The position numbers and the translations under genes are program-made. A model generated the notes under the pieces. The model did no database searches. It worked only from the letters and a program-made list of their open reading frames with translations, and was not told the DNA's origin. A DNA stretch of 64,000 nt from Phytohabitans aurantiacus (GTDB lineage: Bacteria > Actinomycetota > Actinomycetes > Mycobacteriales > Micromonosporaceae). Positions 34,938 through 43,783 of the stretch are shown one piece after another; the stretch's first letter is position 1, and each line of letters opens with the position of its first letter. The DNA lies in contig NZ_BSDI01000031.1 of assembly GCF_027923225.1 (NCBI RefSeq), positions 1-64,000 of the forward strand, given 5' to 3'.

Positions 34938-36773
34938 ATGTTGAAACCCCGATCCACCCCCACCCGCGAGCTGGTCAACCTCGACGGGCTGTGGCGCTTC
35001 TCGGTCGGCGGTGACCAGCCGTGGACCGGCCCGCTGGACAGCGCGCTGGAGGCGGCGGTACCCGCCAGCTACAACGACCTGTTCACCGACAGCGCGATCC
35101 GCGACCACGTCGGCTGGGCGTGGTACCAGCGCGAGGTGCGGGTGCCGCGCGGCTGGTCCAGCGAGCGGGTGATGCTGCGCGTCGACGCCGCCACCCACGA
35201 GGGCAAGGTCTACGTCGACGGCGTCCTGGTGGCCGAGCACGTCGGCGGATACACGCCATTCGAAGCCGACATCACCGCGCACGTGGGCGCGGGGCAGGAG
35301 TTCCGACTCACCATTGGCGTCAACAACGAGCTGACCAATACGACGATCCCGCCCGGCACGATCACGGTCACCCAGGACGGCCGGCGCCAGCAGACGTACC
35401 TGCACGACTTCTACAACTACGCCGGCCTGGCCCGCTCGGTGTGGCTCTACAGCCGGCCCGCCACACACGTCCAGGACGTCACGATCGTGACCGGCCTCGA
35501 CGCGGGCACCGGGACGGTCGAGTACTCGGTACAGACCAGCGCGCCGGCCCCGGTACGGGTCGTCGTGCTCGACGCCACCGGTGCGTCCGTCGCGGCGGCG
35601 GACGGGACCAGCGGCACCCTGCGGATCCCCGACGTGACGCCGTGGCGGCCCGGCGCCGCCTACCTGTACGCCCTGCTCGTCGAGGTCCTCGACGGCGACC
35701 AGGTGGTCGACAGCTACACCGAGCCGTTCGGTGTGCGCTCGGTCGAGGTGCGCGGCACGGAGTTTCTCATCAACGGCGAGCCGTTCTACTTCACCGGATT
35801 CGGCAAACACGAGGACACTCCGGTGCGTGGCAAGGGCCACGACGACGCCTACCTCGTCCACGACTTCCAGCTCCTGGACTGGATCGGCGCGAACTCGTTC
35901 CGGACCTCGCACTACCCGTACGCCGAGGAGGTGATGGAGTTCGCCGACCGGCACGGCATCGTCGTCATCGACGAGACCGCGGCGGTCGGGCTCAACCTGG
36001 CGGTGGAGGGCGGGCTCACCGGCGTGCCGCCCCGCCCCACCTTCTCGCCGGAGACCTTCGGCGAGGCCACCCGGGAGGCGCACGCCGACGCGATCCGGGA
36101 GCTGATCGCGCGCGACAAGAACCACCCGAGCGTCGTGATGTGGTGCATCGCCAACGAGCCGTCGTCTCATGAGGACGGTGCCCGCGAGTACTTCGAGCCG
36201 CTGGTGGAGCTCACCCGCAAGCTCGACCCCACCCGCCCGGTGTGCTACGCGACCGTCATCTTCGCCCGGCACGAGAACGACCGCATCGCCGACCTCTTCG
36301 ACGTGCTGTGCCTCAACCGCTACTACGGCTGGTACGTGGCCACCGGCGACCTCGCGACCGCGGAGGCGTACCTGGAACACGACCTGCGCGGCTGGGCCGG
36401 GAAGTACCACAAGCCGATCATGATGAGCGAGTACGGCGCCGACACCATGCCCGGGCTGCACTCGGTGTGGGACACACCGTGGACCGAGGAGTACCAGCGT
36501 GCCTACCTCGACATGAACCACCGGGTGTTCGACCGGATCGACGCCTTCGTCGGCGAGCATGTGTGGAACTTCGCCGACTTCCAGACCTCGCACGGCATCC
36601 ACCGGGTCGACGGCAACAAGAAGGGTGTGTTCACCCGCGACCGCAGGCCCAAGGCCGCCGCCCACGCGCTGCGGGCGCGCTGGAAGCGACTAGGCGGCCG
36701 CAAACCGTCGAGTGATCTCCAGAGTGGACAGCTGCGAGGCGAGGAGCGAGGCCAACCGGTTCGCCCATCGTGA
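34938..36773 (+). CDS. GH2 beta-glucuronidase (copy 1)
   Basis: A 611-residue enzyme. A sugar-binding jelly roll (~1-180), an immunoglobulin-like domain (~185-275) and a TIM barrel (~280-600) are in order. The acid/base Glu lies in WCIANEPSS (near 406) and the nucleophile in MSEYGAD (near 497). GNKKGVFTRDRRPK provides the N-x-K motif that binds the uronate carboxylate in true beta-glucuronidases. No signal peptide is present. The C terminus extends ~20 residues past the normal end. It releases glucuronate, the substrate of the adjacent UxaC. Confidence 0.95.
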   Translation: MLKPRSTPTRELVNLDGLWRFSVGGDQPWTGPLDSALEAAVPASYNDLFTDSAIRDHVGWAWYQREVRVPRGWSSERVMLRVDAATHEGKVYVDGVLVAEHVGGYTPFEADITAHVGAGQEFRLTIGVNNELTNTTIPPGTITVTQDGRRQQTYLHDFYNYAGLARSVWLYSRPATHVQDVTIVTGLDAGTGTVEYSVQTSAPAPVRVVVLDATGASVAAADGTSGTLRIPDVTPWRPGAAYLYALLVEVLDGDQVVDSYTEPFGVRSVEVRGTEFLINGEPFYFTGFGKHEDTPVRGKGHDDAYLVHDFQLLDWIGANSFRTSHYPYAEEVMEFADRHGIVVIDETAAVGLNLAVEGGLTGVPPRPTFSPETFGEATREAHADAIRELIARDKNHPSVVMWCIANEPSSHEDGAREYFEPLVELTRKLDPTRPVCYATVIFARHENDRIADLFDVLCLNRYYGWYVATGDLATAEAYLEHDLRGWAGKYHKPIMMSEYGADTMPGLHSVWDTPWTEEYQRAYLDMNHRVFDRIDAFVGEHVWNFADFQTSHGIHRVDGNKKGVFTRDRRPKAAAHALRARWKRLGGRKPSSDLQSGQLRGEERGQPVRPS

Positions 36774-36792
36774 CGACCTCACCCTCGATTCC

Positions 36793-36808
36793 TGGCAATC
36801 CACTGCCA
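36793..36808. promoter_or_regulatory. LacI-type operator before the Gfo/Idh/MocA gene
   Basis: TGGCAATCCACTGCCA is a dyad with 6-bp arms close to the TGGCAACCGGTTGCCA pattern. It lies 22 nt upstream of the ATG at 36831, between the first GH2 gene and the oxidoreductase, so a second transcription unit probably starts here. Confidence 0.65.
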
Positions 36809-36830
36809 ACAAGCTAACAAGGGAGCTCAC

Positions 36831-37853
36831 ATGGCCGTGCGCTGGGCCGTCATCGGCACCGGAACGATCTCCCAACGATTCGTACCCGACCTGCTCTCGA
36901 TGCCCGACACAGCCGTCGCCGCGGTCTTCGGTCGCAGCCGCGCCAGAGCCGACTCCTTCGCCGCCGAACACGGCATCGCGGCCGCGTTCGACGACTACGA
37001 CACGCTGCTCGCCGATCCCGCCATCGACGCCGTCTACCTCGCGACGCCGTTCGCGACGCACCACCGGATGGCGCGAGCAGCACTGGAAGCCGGCAAACAC
37101 GTACTCGTCGAAAAGCCCATCGCACGCACGGCCGCCGAGGTGGCCGACCTGTTCGCCCTCGCGGCCGAGCGCGGGCGGTTCCTCATGGAAGCGATGTGGA
37201 TGAAGTTCAACCCCGGCTTCCGGGAGGTGCTCCGGCTGGTCGCCGAGGGGCGCATCGGCGAGCCGCGCAGCGTGCGCGCCGGCTTCGGCCTGCCGATGCC
37301 CGGCGACGGCACGGGCAGCAAGTGGGATCCGGAGCGCGGCGGCAGCACCCTGCTCGACCAGGGCATCTACCCGGTGACCCTCGCACACGCCGTATTCGGG
37401 CCACCCGAGGCCGTACACGCGGCCGGCGTGGTGCTGGCGAACGGCATCGACGTCGCCGAACACGTCACGCTCGAATACACCGGCGGCCGCTACGCGCACC
37501 TGGCCGCGTCGATGGTGGAGTTCGTGGAACCGTCCGCGGCGGTCAACGGCACACAGGGCTGGATCGGCATCCCACCGATGTTCTGGGCGACGACCTCGTA
37601 CACGCTGCACGCCGGCTCGTGGCAGGCGATGTTCGGCAACCCACCACCGACGGAGCTGCCGCGGGAGGGCAACGGCTTCGTGCCGATGCTCCGCGCGGTC
37701 AGCGAGGCCATCGAGCGCGGGTGGCCACAGCACCCCGACCACGACGCCGCCGCGACCATCGAGGTCTTCCGCACCCTCGACGCGATCCGCGCGCGACTGG
37801 ACGGCAACAGCCGGCAACCGCTTGCTGGCACGGACGAGCCGGAGGCCTACTGA
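36831..37853 (+). CDS. Gfo/Idh/MocA family oxidoreductase
   Basis: A 340-residue NAD(P)-dependent sugar oxidoreductase. The N-terminal Rossmann motif is GTGTISQRFVPDLL, the EKP signature is VEKPIARTAAEVADL (near 92), and the catalytic-domain WDPERGGSTLLDQGIYPV segment supplies the conserved acidic and His/Tyr environment. It is translationally coupled to the second GH2 gene (TGATG). The substrate is unknown but likely derives from the glycosides handled here. A degenerate TGGCAACCGG-like site at 37812-37827 lies in its 3' end. Confidence 0.9.
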   Translation: MAVRWAVIGTGTISQRFVPDLLSMPDTAVAAVFGRSRARADSFAAEHGIAAAFDDYDTLLADPAIDAVYLATPFATHHRMARAALEAGKHVLVEKPIARTAAEVADLFALAAERGRFLMEAMWMKFNPGFREVLRLVAEGRIGEPRSVRAGFGLPMPGDGTGSKWDPERGGSTLLDQGIYPVTLAHAVFGPPEAVHAAGVVLANGIDVAEHVTLEYTGGRYAHLAASMVEFVEPSAAVNGTQGWIGIPPMFWATTSYTLHAGSWQAMFGNPPPTELPREGNGFVPMLRAVSEAIERGWPQHPDHDAAATIEVFRTLDAIRARLDGNSRQPLAGTDEPEAY

Positions 37854-39634
37854 TGCCCATGCTTCGACCCCAAGACAGTCCCACCCGCGAGCGGAAGTGC
37901 CTGAACGGCCTGTGGACGTTCCGGCTGGACCCGGAGGGCGCGGGCCGTACCGCCGGCTGGTGGCGCGCCAAGCTGGACCAGGCCCGGGAGATGCCGGTGC
38001 CGGCCAGCTACAACGACATCGTGCCCGACCTCGCCGTCCGGGACCACGTCGGCGACGCCTGGTACCAGACGACGGTGCGGGTGCCGCGGCGCTGGACGGG
38101 GGAGCGGATCGTCCTGCGGTTCGACGCGGCCACGCACCGCGCGGTGGTGTGGGTCGACGACGCCGCGGTCGCCGAACACGAAGGCGGCTACACGCCCTTC
38201 GAGGTCGACATCACCGACCACGTGCGGCCGGGCGGCACGGTGCGCGTCACCGTCGTGGTCAACAACGAGCTCTCCTGGGCGTCCGTGCCGCCGGGCATCC
38301 AGCAGCAGACGGCCAACGGGCGGACCCAGAACTACTTCCACGACTTCTTCAACTACGCCGGTCTGCACCGCTCGGTCTGGCTCTACACCACGCCGCCGAC
38401 CCACATCACGAGCGTCTCGGTCGACACGGGGCTCGACGGCGGCACCGGCACCGTCCGGTACGCGATCCAGCAGACGGGCAACGCCGAGCCGCGCGTGATC
38501 CTGCGCGACGCCGACGGCGTCCAGGTCGCCGAGTCCGAGGGCGCCGAGGGGACGCTGACCGTACCGGACGTGCACCCCTGGGCGCCGGGCGACGGCTACC
38601 TGTACGAGCTGGAGGCGAGCCTGCACGACGCGGACGGCAACCTCGTCGACAGCTACACCCAGCCCGTCGGCGTGCGCACGGTGCAGGTACGCGGCACCGA
38701 GTTTCTCATCAACGGCGAGCCGTTCTACTTCCGCGGCTTCGGAAAGCACGAGGACGCGCCGATCCGGGGCAAGGGCCACGACGACGCGCTCATGGTGCAC
38801 GACTTCGAGCTGATGGAGTGGATCGGCGCCAACTCCTTCCGCACCGCGCACTATCCGTACGCGGAAGAGGTCCTGGACTACGCCGACCGGCACGGCATCG
38901 TCGTCATCGACGAGACCGCCGCCGTCGGCATGAACCTGCGCGTGCTGGTGACCTACGGCCGCACCGACATGCCCCCGACGTACACCGAGCAGACCATCGG
39001 GTCCGCGACCCAGCGCAACCACCTCCAGGCGGTGCGGGAGCTCATCGACCGCGACCGCAACCACCCGAGCGTCGTGATGTGGTGCGTAGCCAACGAGCCC
39101 GACGCATCCGGCCAGGAGGCCCGCGACTACTTCGCGCCGCTGTTCGCCGAGGCGCGCAAGCTCGACCCCACCCGACCGGTCGGGTTCACCAACATGATCG
39201 CGGACCGCCCGGACACGTGCGCCCTGTCCGACCTCGCGGACATCATCATGGTCAACCGGTACTACGGCTGGTACGCGCACACCGGCGACCTCGCACTGGC
39301 CGAACCCGCGCTGGAAGCCGAGCTGCGCGCCTGGGCCGACCGGCACGGCAAGCCCATCATCGTCAGCGAGTACGGCGCGGACGCCATCGCCGGCCTCCAC
39401 GCCGTCGTCGACACGCCATGGTCCGAGGAGTACCAGACCCGCCTGCTGGAGATGTACCACCGCGTTTTCGACCGGGTCGACGCCGTCGTCGGCGAACACA
39501 TCTGGAACTTCGCCGACTTCGCCACCCAAACGGCGATCATCCGCGTCGACGGCAACAAGAAGGGCGTCTTCACCCGCGACCGCCGCCCCAAGGCCGCCGC
39601 CCACGCCATCCGCCGCCGCTGGCGGAAAATCTAA
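37853..39634 (+). CDS. GH2 beta-glucuronidase (copy 2)
   Basis: A 593-residue paralogue of the enzyme at 34938-36773, with the same domain order. Acid/base Glu lies in WCVANEPDAS (near 416), the nucleophile in VSEYGAD (near 505), and the N-x-K motif in GNKKGVFTRDRRPK near 566. Differences concentrate in the loop after ETAAVGMNLRV, which shapes the aglycone pocket in this family, so the two enzymes may favour different glucuronides. It lacks a signal peptide. The ATG overlaps the previous stop. Confidence 0.95.
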   Translation: MPMLRPQDSPTRERKCLNGLWTFRLDPEGAGRTAGWWRAKLDQAREMPVPASYNDIVPDLAVRDHVGDAWYQTTVRVPRRWTGERIVLRFDAATHRAVVWVDDAAVAEHEGGYTPFEVDITDHVRPGGTVRVTVVVNNELSWASVPPGIQQQTANGRTQNYFHDFFNYAGLHRSVWLYTTPPTHITSVSVDTGLDGGTGTVRYAIQQTGNAEPRVILRDADGVQVAESEGAEGTLTVPDVHPWAPGDGYLYELEASLHDADGNLVDSYTQPVGVRTVQVRGTEFLINGEPFYFRGFGKHEDAPIRGKGHDDALMVHDFELMEWIGANSFRTAHYPYAEEVLDYADRHGIVVIDETAAVGMNLRVLVTYGRTDMPPTYTEQTIGSATQRNHLQAVRELIDRDRNHPSVVMWCVANEPDASGQEARDYFAPLFAEARKLDPTRPVGFTNMIADRPDTCALSDLADIIMVNRYYGWYAHTGDLALAEPALEAELRAWADRHGKPIIVSEYGADAIAGLHAVVDTPWSEEYQTRLLEMYHRVFDRVDAVVGEHIWNFADFATQTAIIRVDGNKKGVFTRDRRPKAAAHAIRRRWRKI

Positions 39635-39644
39635 TCCGAGCACC

Positions 39645-40005
39645 GAGCTACCGCGACGCCCGCCGCGCGCAAGACCGCTGCTCCCGCGGCCTCACCCTCC
39701 GCGGCCCCACAACCCACCCCGTCGCCAGGTGTCGCGACCTGCTTTGCTCTGCTTCCGTATAGGAAGCGGTCGGCGTCCGGATAGCGGACGCGAGGTGTTT
39801 CCTCCGCGGAAGCAGAGCAAAGCAACGCGCGACCTCACTCCGCTCCGCGCGCTGCTCGCGCCGCGGCGACGCTTGGTGTGGATCGTGGCGATGTCGATGT
39901 CCATTCCGCCGCCGCCGCGCGCCGAATGTGCTGTTGGTCGTGGAGTCGCGGAGGGTGAGGCCGCGGGAGCAGCGGTCATGCGCGCGGCGGACGTCGCGGT
40001 AGCTC
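39645..40005. repeat. Second palindromic element (58-bp arms, nested hairpins)
   Basis: The arms (~39645-39702 and ~39948-40005) differ at only about two positions over 54 nt and match the element at 3871-4157. Inside lies an exact 16-bp inverted pair, GCTTTGCTCTGCTTCC (39741-39756) and its complement (39808-39823). Within that is GCGTCCG-GATAG-CGGACGC. Neither nested palindrome is present in the first element, so only the arms are conserved. It starts 11 nt after the second GH2 stop and could also terminate transcription. No gene is seen between 39635 and 40136. Confidence 0.82.
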
Positions 40006-40136
40006 AGATCCCGGGTCTGGTGTTGACCTTGCCCCAGCCTCGTCGATCAAGAAGCCCTTGCCCCGCAGGCGGGTGAAAGGGGGCAAGCCAGCCCGCGCCG
40101 GTCCTTCCCCCGGCGCTGCCGCGCGCCCGTGACGGC

Positions 40137-40250
40137 ATGTCGCCTCGCCACGCCCCTTCCGCCGATCAAGGGCGAACGCACGCGGTTGGATCTCATTTCC
40201 GCGTGCTTTTGCCCTTGATCGATCCGATTGCCCTTGATCGGCGCGGCCCG
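40137..40250. repeat. Inverted copy of the GATCAAGGGC repeat plus extra cores
   Basis: The stretch contains CGCCGATCAAGGGCGAACGC, then GGATCTCATTTCCGCGTGC and two further TTGCCCTTGATCG cores (~40205-40220 and 40231-40245). The first part is the reverse complement of the copies near 143-440 and 9274. The region lies just before the ABC transporter ATPase stop (40292). No gene is seen here. Confidence 0.7.
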
Positions 40251-40291
40251 GCCGGCCCGGCGCGGCCCGGTCGGCGCGGGGTGGGGCGGGG

Positions 40292-41128
40292 TCAGGTTGT
40301 TGGGTGGGGGGTGAGTTGGCGGCGTGCTTCGCGGCGCTTGCGCTGCTCGATCGGGTCGGCGACCGGTGCGGCGAGCAGGAGCCTGCGGGTGTAGGGGTGC
40401 TCGGGGGTGCTCGTGACCGTGGCCGCGGGGCCGGTCTCGACGAGTTCGCCGCGATACAGCACCGCGACGCGGTGGCTGATGTGCCGCACCACCGCGAGGT
40501 CGTGCGAGATGAACAGGTAGGCGGCGCCGGTGCGGCGCTGGATGTCGATGAACAGGTCCAGCACGCGCGCCTGGGTCGACAGGTCGAGCGCCGAGACGGG
40601 TTCGTCGCAGACGATGAGCTTGGGCTCGGGGGCGATCGCGCGGGCGATGGCGATGCGCTGCCGCTGCCCGCCGGAGAACTCGCGCGGGAGGCGGTCGGCC
40701 GCGTCGGACGGGAGCCCGACCTGGTCCAGCAGGGTGCGGACCCGGGTGCGGGCCTCCCTGGCGGTCGCGCCCTGGACCACGAGCGGTTCGGTGAGGATGT
40801 CGCCGATGGTCATGGACGGGTTCAGCGAGCTGTACGGGTCCTGGAAGACGACCTGGATGTCCTTGGCGAGCGCGCGGCGCTGGCGCGCGCCCAGCCCGCC
40901 GATCTCGCGCCCCTCGAAGCGGACGCTGCCGCCGCTGGCCCGCACCAGGCCGAGCACGGTGCGGCCGATCGTGGTCTTGCCCGAGCCGGACTCGCCGACG
41001 AGGCCGAGGGTCTCGCCGGCGCCGACCTGGAGCGAGACGCCGTGTAGCACCTCCAGCGGGCGGGCGCGGAATCCGCGGGGACGGAACGCGACCCGAAGGT
41101 CGGTGATGTCGAGCAGCGGCCCGGTCAT
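40292..41128 (-). CDS. ABC transporter ATP-binding protein (OppF/DppF type)
   Basis: A 278-residue ATPase. Walker A is GESGSGKTT, the Q-loop DPYSSLNP, the signature FSGGQRQR, and Walker B LIVCDEPVSALD; the C-terminal HPYTRRLLLAA segment is typical of the Opp/Dpp group. The ATG overlaps the upstream fused permease-ATPase stop (4 nt). It supplies the second ATPase of the importer. It is last of four genes that run from the binding protein at 45331. The substrate is likely an oligosaccharide rather than a peptide, judged from context. Confidence 0.94.
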   Translation of the reverse strand: MTGPLLDITDLRVAFRPRGFRARPLEVLHGVSLQVGAGETLGLVGESGSGKTTIGRTVLGLVRASGGSVRFEGREIGGLGARQRRALAKDIQVVFQDPYSSLNPSMTIGDILTEPLVVQGATAREARTRVRTLLDQVGLPSDAADRLPREFSGGQRQRIAIARAIAPEPKLIVCDEPVSALDLSTQARVLDLFIDIQRRTGAAYLFISHDLAVVRHISHRVAVLYRGELVETGPAATVTSTPEHPYTRRLLLAAPVADPIEQRKRREARRQLTPHPTT

Positions 41129-42828
41129 CGGCTCGCCTCTCTGATCGGGGCGGTGTGGTCGAGGATCGAGTCCAGGAGCATCCGCGTGTACTCGTGCCGC
41201 GGACCGCGCAGGACCTCCAGCACGTCGCCCGACTCGACGATCTGGCCGCGTTCCATTACCGCGATGCGCTCGCAGATGTCCGCGACGACGCCGAAGTTGT
41301 GCGTGACGAGCAGCACCGCCATGTTCAGCTCGGCCTGCAGGTCGCGGAGCAGGTCGAGGATCTCGGCCTGGACGGTCACGTCGAGGGCCGTGGTGGGTTC
41401 GTCGGCGATCAGCAGCTTGGGGCGGCTCGCGACGGCGCCGGCGATCAGCACGCGCTGTGCCATGCCGCCGGAGAGCTGATGCGGGTACGAGTCGAAGGTC
41501 CGCTCGGGATCGGCGATGCCGCAACGCTCGAGCAGCGCGAGGACGCGGGTCTTCGCCTCGCTTTTCGAGATGCCCAGGGCCGACCGCACGCCCTCGACGA
41601 GTTGCGCTCCGACCGTGTAGGAAGGGTCCAGGTTGGACATTGGTTCCTGCGGGACGTACGCGATCTGCTTGCCGCGCAGCGGTCGCATCTCACTGTCGGA
41701 GAGCCCGATCAGCTCCCGCCCCTCGAACACGATGGAGCCGCGGGTGACGACCGCCTCGTCGGGCAGCACGCCGAGCACCGCGAACGCGGTCTGCGTCTTG
41801 CCCGACCCCGATTCGCCGACGAGCCCCACCGTCTGTCCACGGTGGATCGCGAGCGTCGCCCCGCGTACCACCTCGCGCGGTTGCCCGCCGGGCCCGGGAT
41901 ACGCGATCGTGAGGTCGCGGATCTCCAGCAGCGCCTCCGGGTCGGCGGCCGCTGGCGGTTGTGGCGTCACCTCGGCGCGCTGCCCCTGGCCGACCTTCGC
42001 CGGCTGGGGCCGCGAACCCGCGAGGGTGTCGCGCAAGGCGTTGCCCAGCAGCACGAGCGAGGCCGTGATGAGCCCGAGAAGCAGGCTGGGCCAGAGGAAC
42101 TGCGTCGGCGCGACGTAGAGGTTCCGGAAGCCGGACGAGATCATGTCGCCGAAGCTGGGTATCTCCTTCGACCCGACGCCGAGGAAGGCGAGCCCGGACT
42201 GGGTGGCGATCGACGCGCCCATCATGAACGCCGCGGCGATGATGATGGGGCCGCGCACCACCGACAGCACGTGGCGGCCGAGGATGCGCGCGTTGCCCAG
42301 GCCCGATACGCGGGCCGCGTCGACGTAGAGCTCGTTCTTCACACCGAGGACGAGGTTGCGCACGATGCGGTAGATGCCCGGCGACAGCAACACCCCGAAG
42401 ATCAGCATCGTGTACCGGTAGTCGCCGCCGGTCACCGGCATCAGGAGGATGAGCAGCAACAGGCCCGGGAACGTCATCACGAGGTTGAACGCCCACTCGG
42501 CTATCGCCCGGGTGCGGGCGCCGAAGTAGCCGCCCACGAGTCCGGCGGACACCCCCACGGCGAGGGCGACCCCGGTGCCGATCAGCGCGGAGACCGCGCT
42601 GGTGTTGATGGAGTGCAGGAGCCGGGAGAGGATGTCGCGTCCGCTCTCGTCGGCCCCGAGGAGGTATCCGGGTGTGCCGGCCGGAGCGTTGACCATGCTG
42701 AGGTCGGACTCGTTGGGGCCGTGCTGCGCGAGGAGCGGCGTCGACAGTCCCGCCGCGAAGATGAGTATGAGGATGGAGCCGGTGACCGCGGCCTGCGGGT
42801 CGCGTAGCAGCTTGCGCCAAGTGCTCAA
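41125..42828 (-). CDS. Fused ABC permease and ATP-binding protein
   Basis: A 567-residue fusion. Residues ~1-285 are a DppC-type permease (LLGADESGRDILSRLLHS near 55, EAA-loop-like VDAARVSGLGNARILGRHV near 165). Residues ~310-565 are a DppD-type ATPase (Walker A GESGSGKTQ, signature LSGGMAQR, Walker B LLIADEPTTALD). Such fusions occur in actinomycete peptide/oligosaccharide importers. The start is TTG at 42828, overlapping the previous stop (TTGA) with a GGCGAGAG ribosome site; no ATG is available without entering the previous gene. Confidence 0.92.
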   Translation of the reverse strand: MSTWRKLLRDPQAAVTGSILILIFAAGLSTPLLAQHGPNESDLSMVNAPAGTPGYLLGADESGRDILSRLLHSINTSAVSALIGTGVALAVGVSAGLVGGYFGARTRAIAEWAFNLVMTFPGLLLLILLMPVTGGDYRYTMLIFGVLLSPGIYRIVRNLVLGVKNELYVDAARVSGLGNARILGRHVLSVVRGPIIIAAAFMMGASIATQSGLAFLGVGSKEIPSFGDMISSGFRNLYVAPTQFLWPSLLLGLITASLVLLGNALRDTLAGSRPQPAKVGQGQRAEVTPQPPAAADPEALLEIRDLTIAYPGPGGQPREVVRGATLAIHRGQTVGLVGESGSGKTQTAFAVLGVLPDEAVVTRGSIVFEGRELIGLSDSEMRPLRGKQIAYVPQEPMSNLDPSYTVGAQLVEGVRSALGISKSEAKTRVLALLERCGIADPERTFDSYPHQLSGGMAQRVLIAGAVASRPKLLIADEPTTALDVTVQAEILDLLRDLQAELNMAVLLVTHNFGVVADICERIAVMERGQIVESGDVLEVLRGPRHEYTRMLLDSILDHTAPIREASR

Positions 42829-43766
42829 TGGACTCTCGCCTTCGGGTTGAGCCAGCCGTTGGCCAGGTCGGTGCCGAGGTTGACGACGGTCACCAGCAGC
42901 ACACCGAAGATCGTGATGCCCATGATGACGGGGATGTCGCCCTGTAGGGAGGCGTTGAACGCGTAGCTGCCGTAGCCGGGGAGCGCGAAGACGTTCTCGA
43001 TGATGAGCGCGCTGCCGAACATCTGGATGAACTCCAGCGACAGCACCGTGAGCGCGGGGCTCGCGGCGTTGCGCAGGGCGTGCCTGACCACGATCGACGT
43101 GGTGGAGATGCCGCGGGTGCGCAGGGTGCGTACGTAGTCGCGGCGCAGCTCGTCGATCATGCGGCCGCGTACCTGCGCCGCCATGTTCGCCACGCCGCCG
43201 ATGACCAGTACGACCACCGGGATCGCGATGCTGCGCAGCCATGCTCCCGGGTTCTCGGCGAGCGGCGTGTACCCGGTCGCCGGCAGCAGTTTGGCCCGTA
43301 CCGCCAAGACGTAGACCAGTGCGATCGCGAGCAGCAGGCCCGGAACGATGTAGCCCACGAGCGACAGGCCCTGCGCGACGCGGTCGGCGATGCCGCCGCG
43401 CGAGGCGGCCCACACACCGAGGAACGTGCTCAGCAACACCGTGATGATCAGGGCGGGGACGATGATGGACAGGGTCACGCCGAGCCGCTGGAGCACCGAC
43501 GAGGCGACCGGGAGCGAGGTGTAGACCGAGCTGCCGAGGTCACCACGGAACAGGTGCAGCAGCCAGTCGCCGTACTGGACCAGTACCGGCCGGTCGTAGC
43601 CGAGCTGCTTGGTCATGGCGTCGACCGACTCGGGCGTCGCCGACTGGCCGAGGATGGTCCTGACGACATCCTGGAACGACAGGCTCAGCATCAGGAAGGT
43701 GATGAGCGTGACCAGTAGCGCCAGGACCAGGCCGGCGGCGAGCCTGCGGGAGATGTAGGCAAGCAT
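42825..43766 (-). CDS. ABC transporter permease (DppB type)
   Basis: A 313-residue inner-membrane permease with six helices. The N terminus MLAYISRRLAAGLVLALLVT is the usual DppB first helix, and the cytoplasmic coupling loop is RTLRTRGISTTSIVVRHALRN near 220-240. GRMIDELRRDYVRTLR precedes it. It is 17 nt downstream of the binding-protein stop and overlaps the fused permease-ATPase start by 4 nt, so it belongs to the same operon. Confidence 0.94.
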   Translation of the reverse strand: MLAYISRRLAAGLVLALLVTLITFLMLSLSFQDVVRTILGQSATPESVDAMTKQLGYDRPVLVQYGDWLLHLFRGDLGSSVYTSLPVASSVLQRLGVTLSIIVPALIITVLLSTFLGVWAASRGGIADRVAQGLSLVGYIVPGLLLAIALVYVLAVRAKLLPATGYTPLAENPGAWLRSIAIPVVVLVIGGVANMAAQVRGRMIDELRRDYVRTLRTRGISTTSIVVRHALRNAASPALTVLSLEFIQMFGSALIIENVFALPGYGSYAFNASLQGDIPVIMGITIFGVLLVTVVNLGTDLANGWLNPKARVH

Positions 43767-43783
43767 TGTCGCTCCCGATCGCG

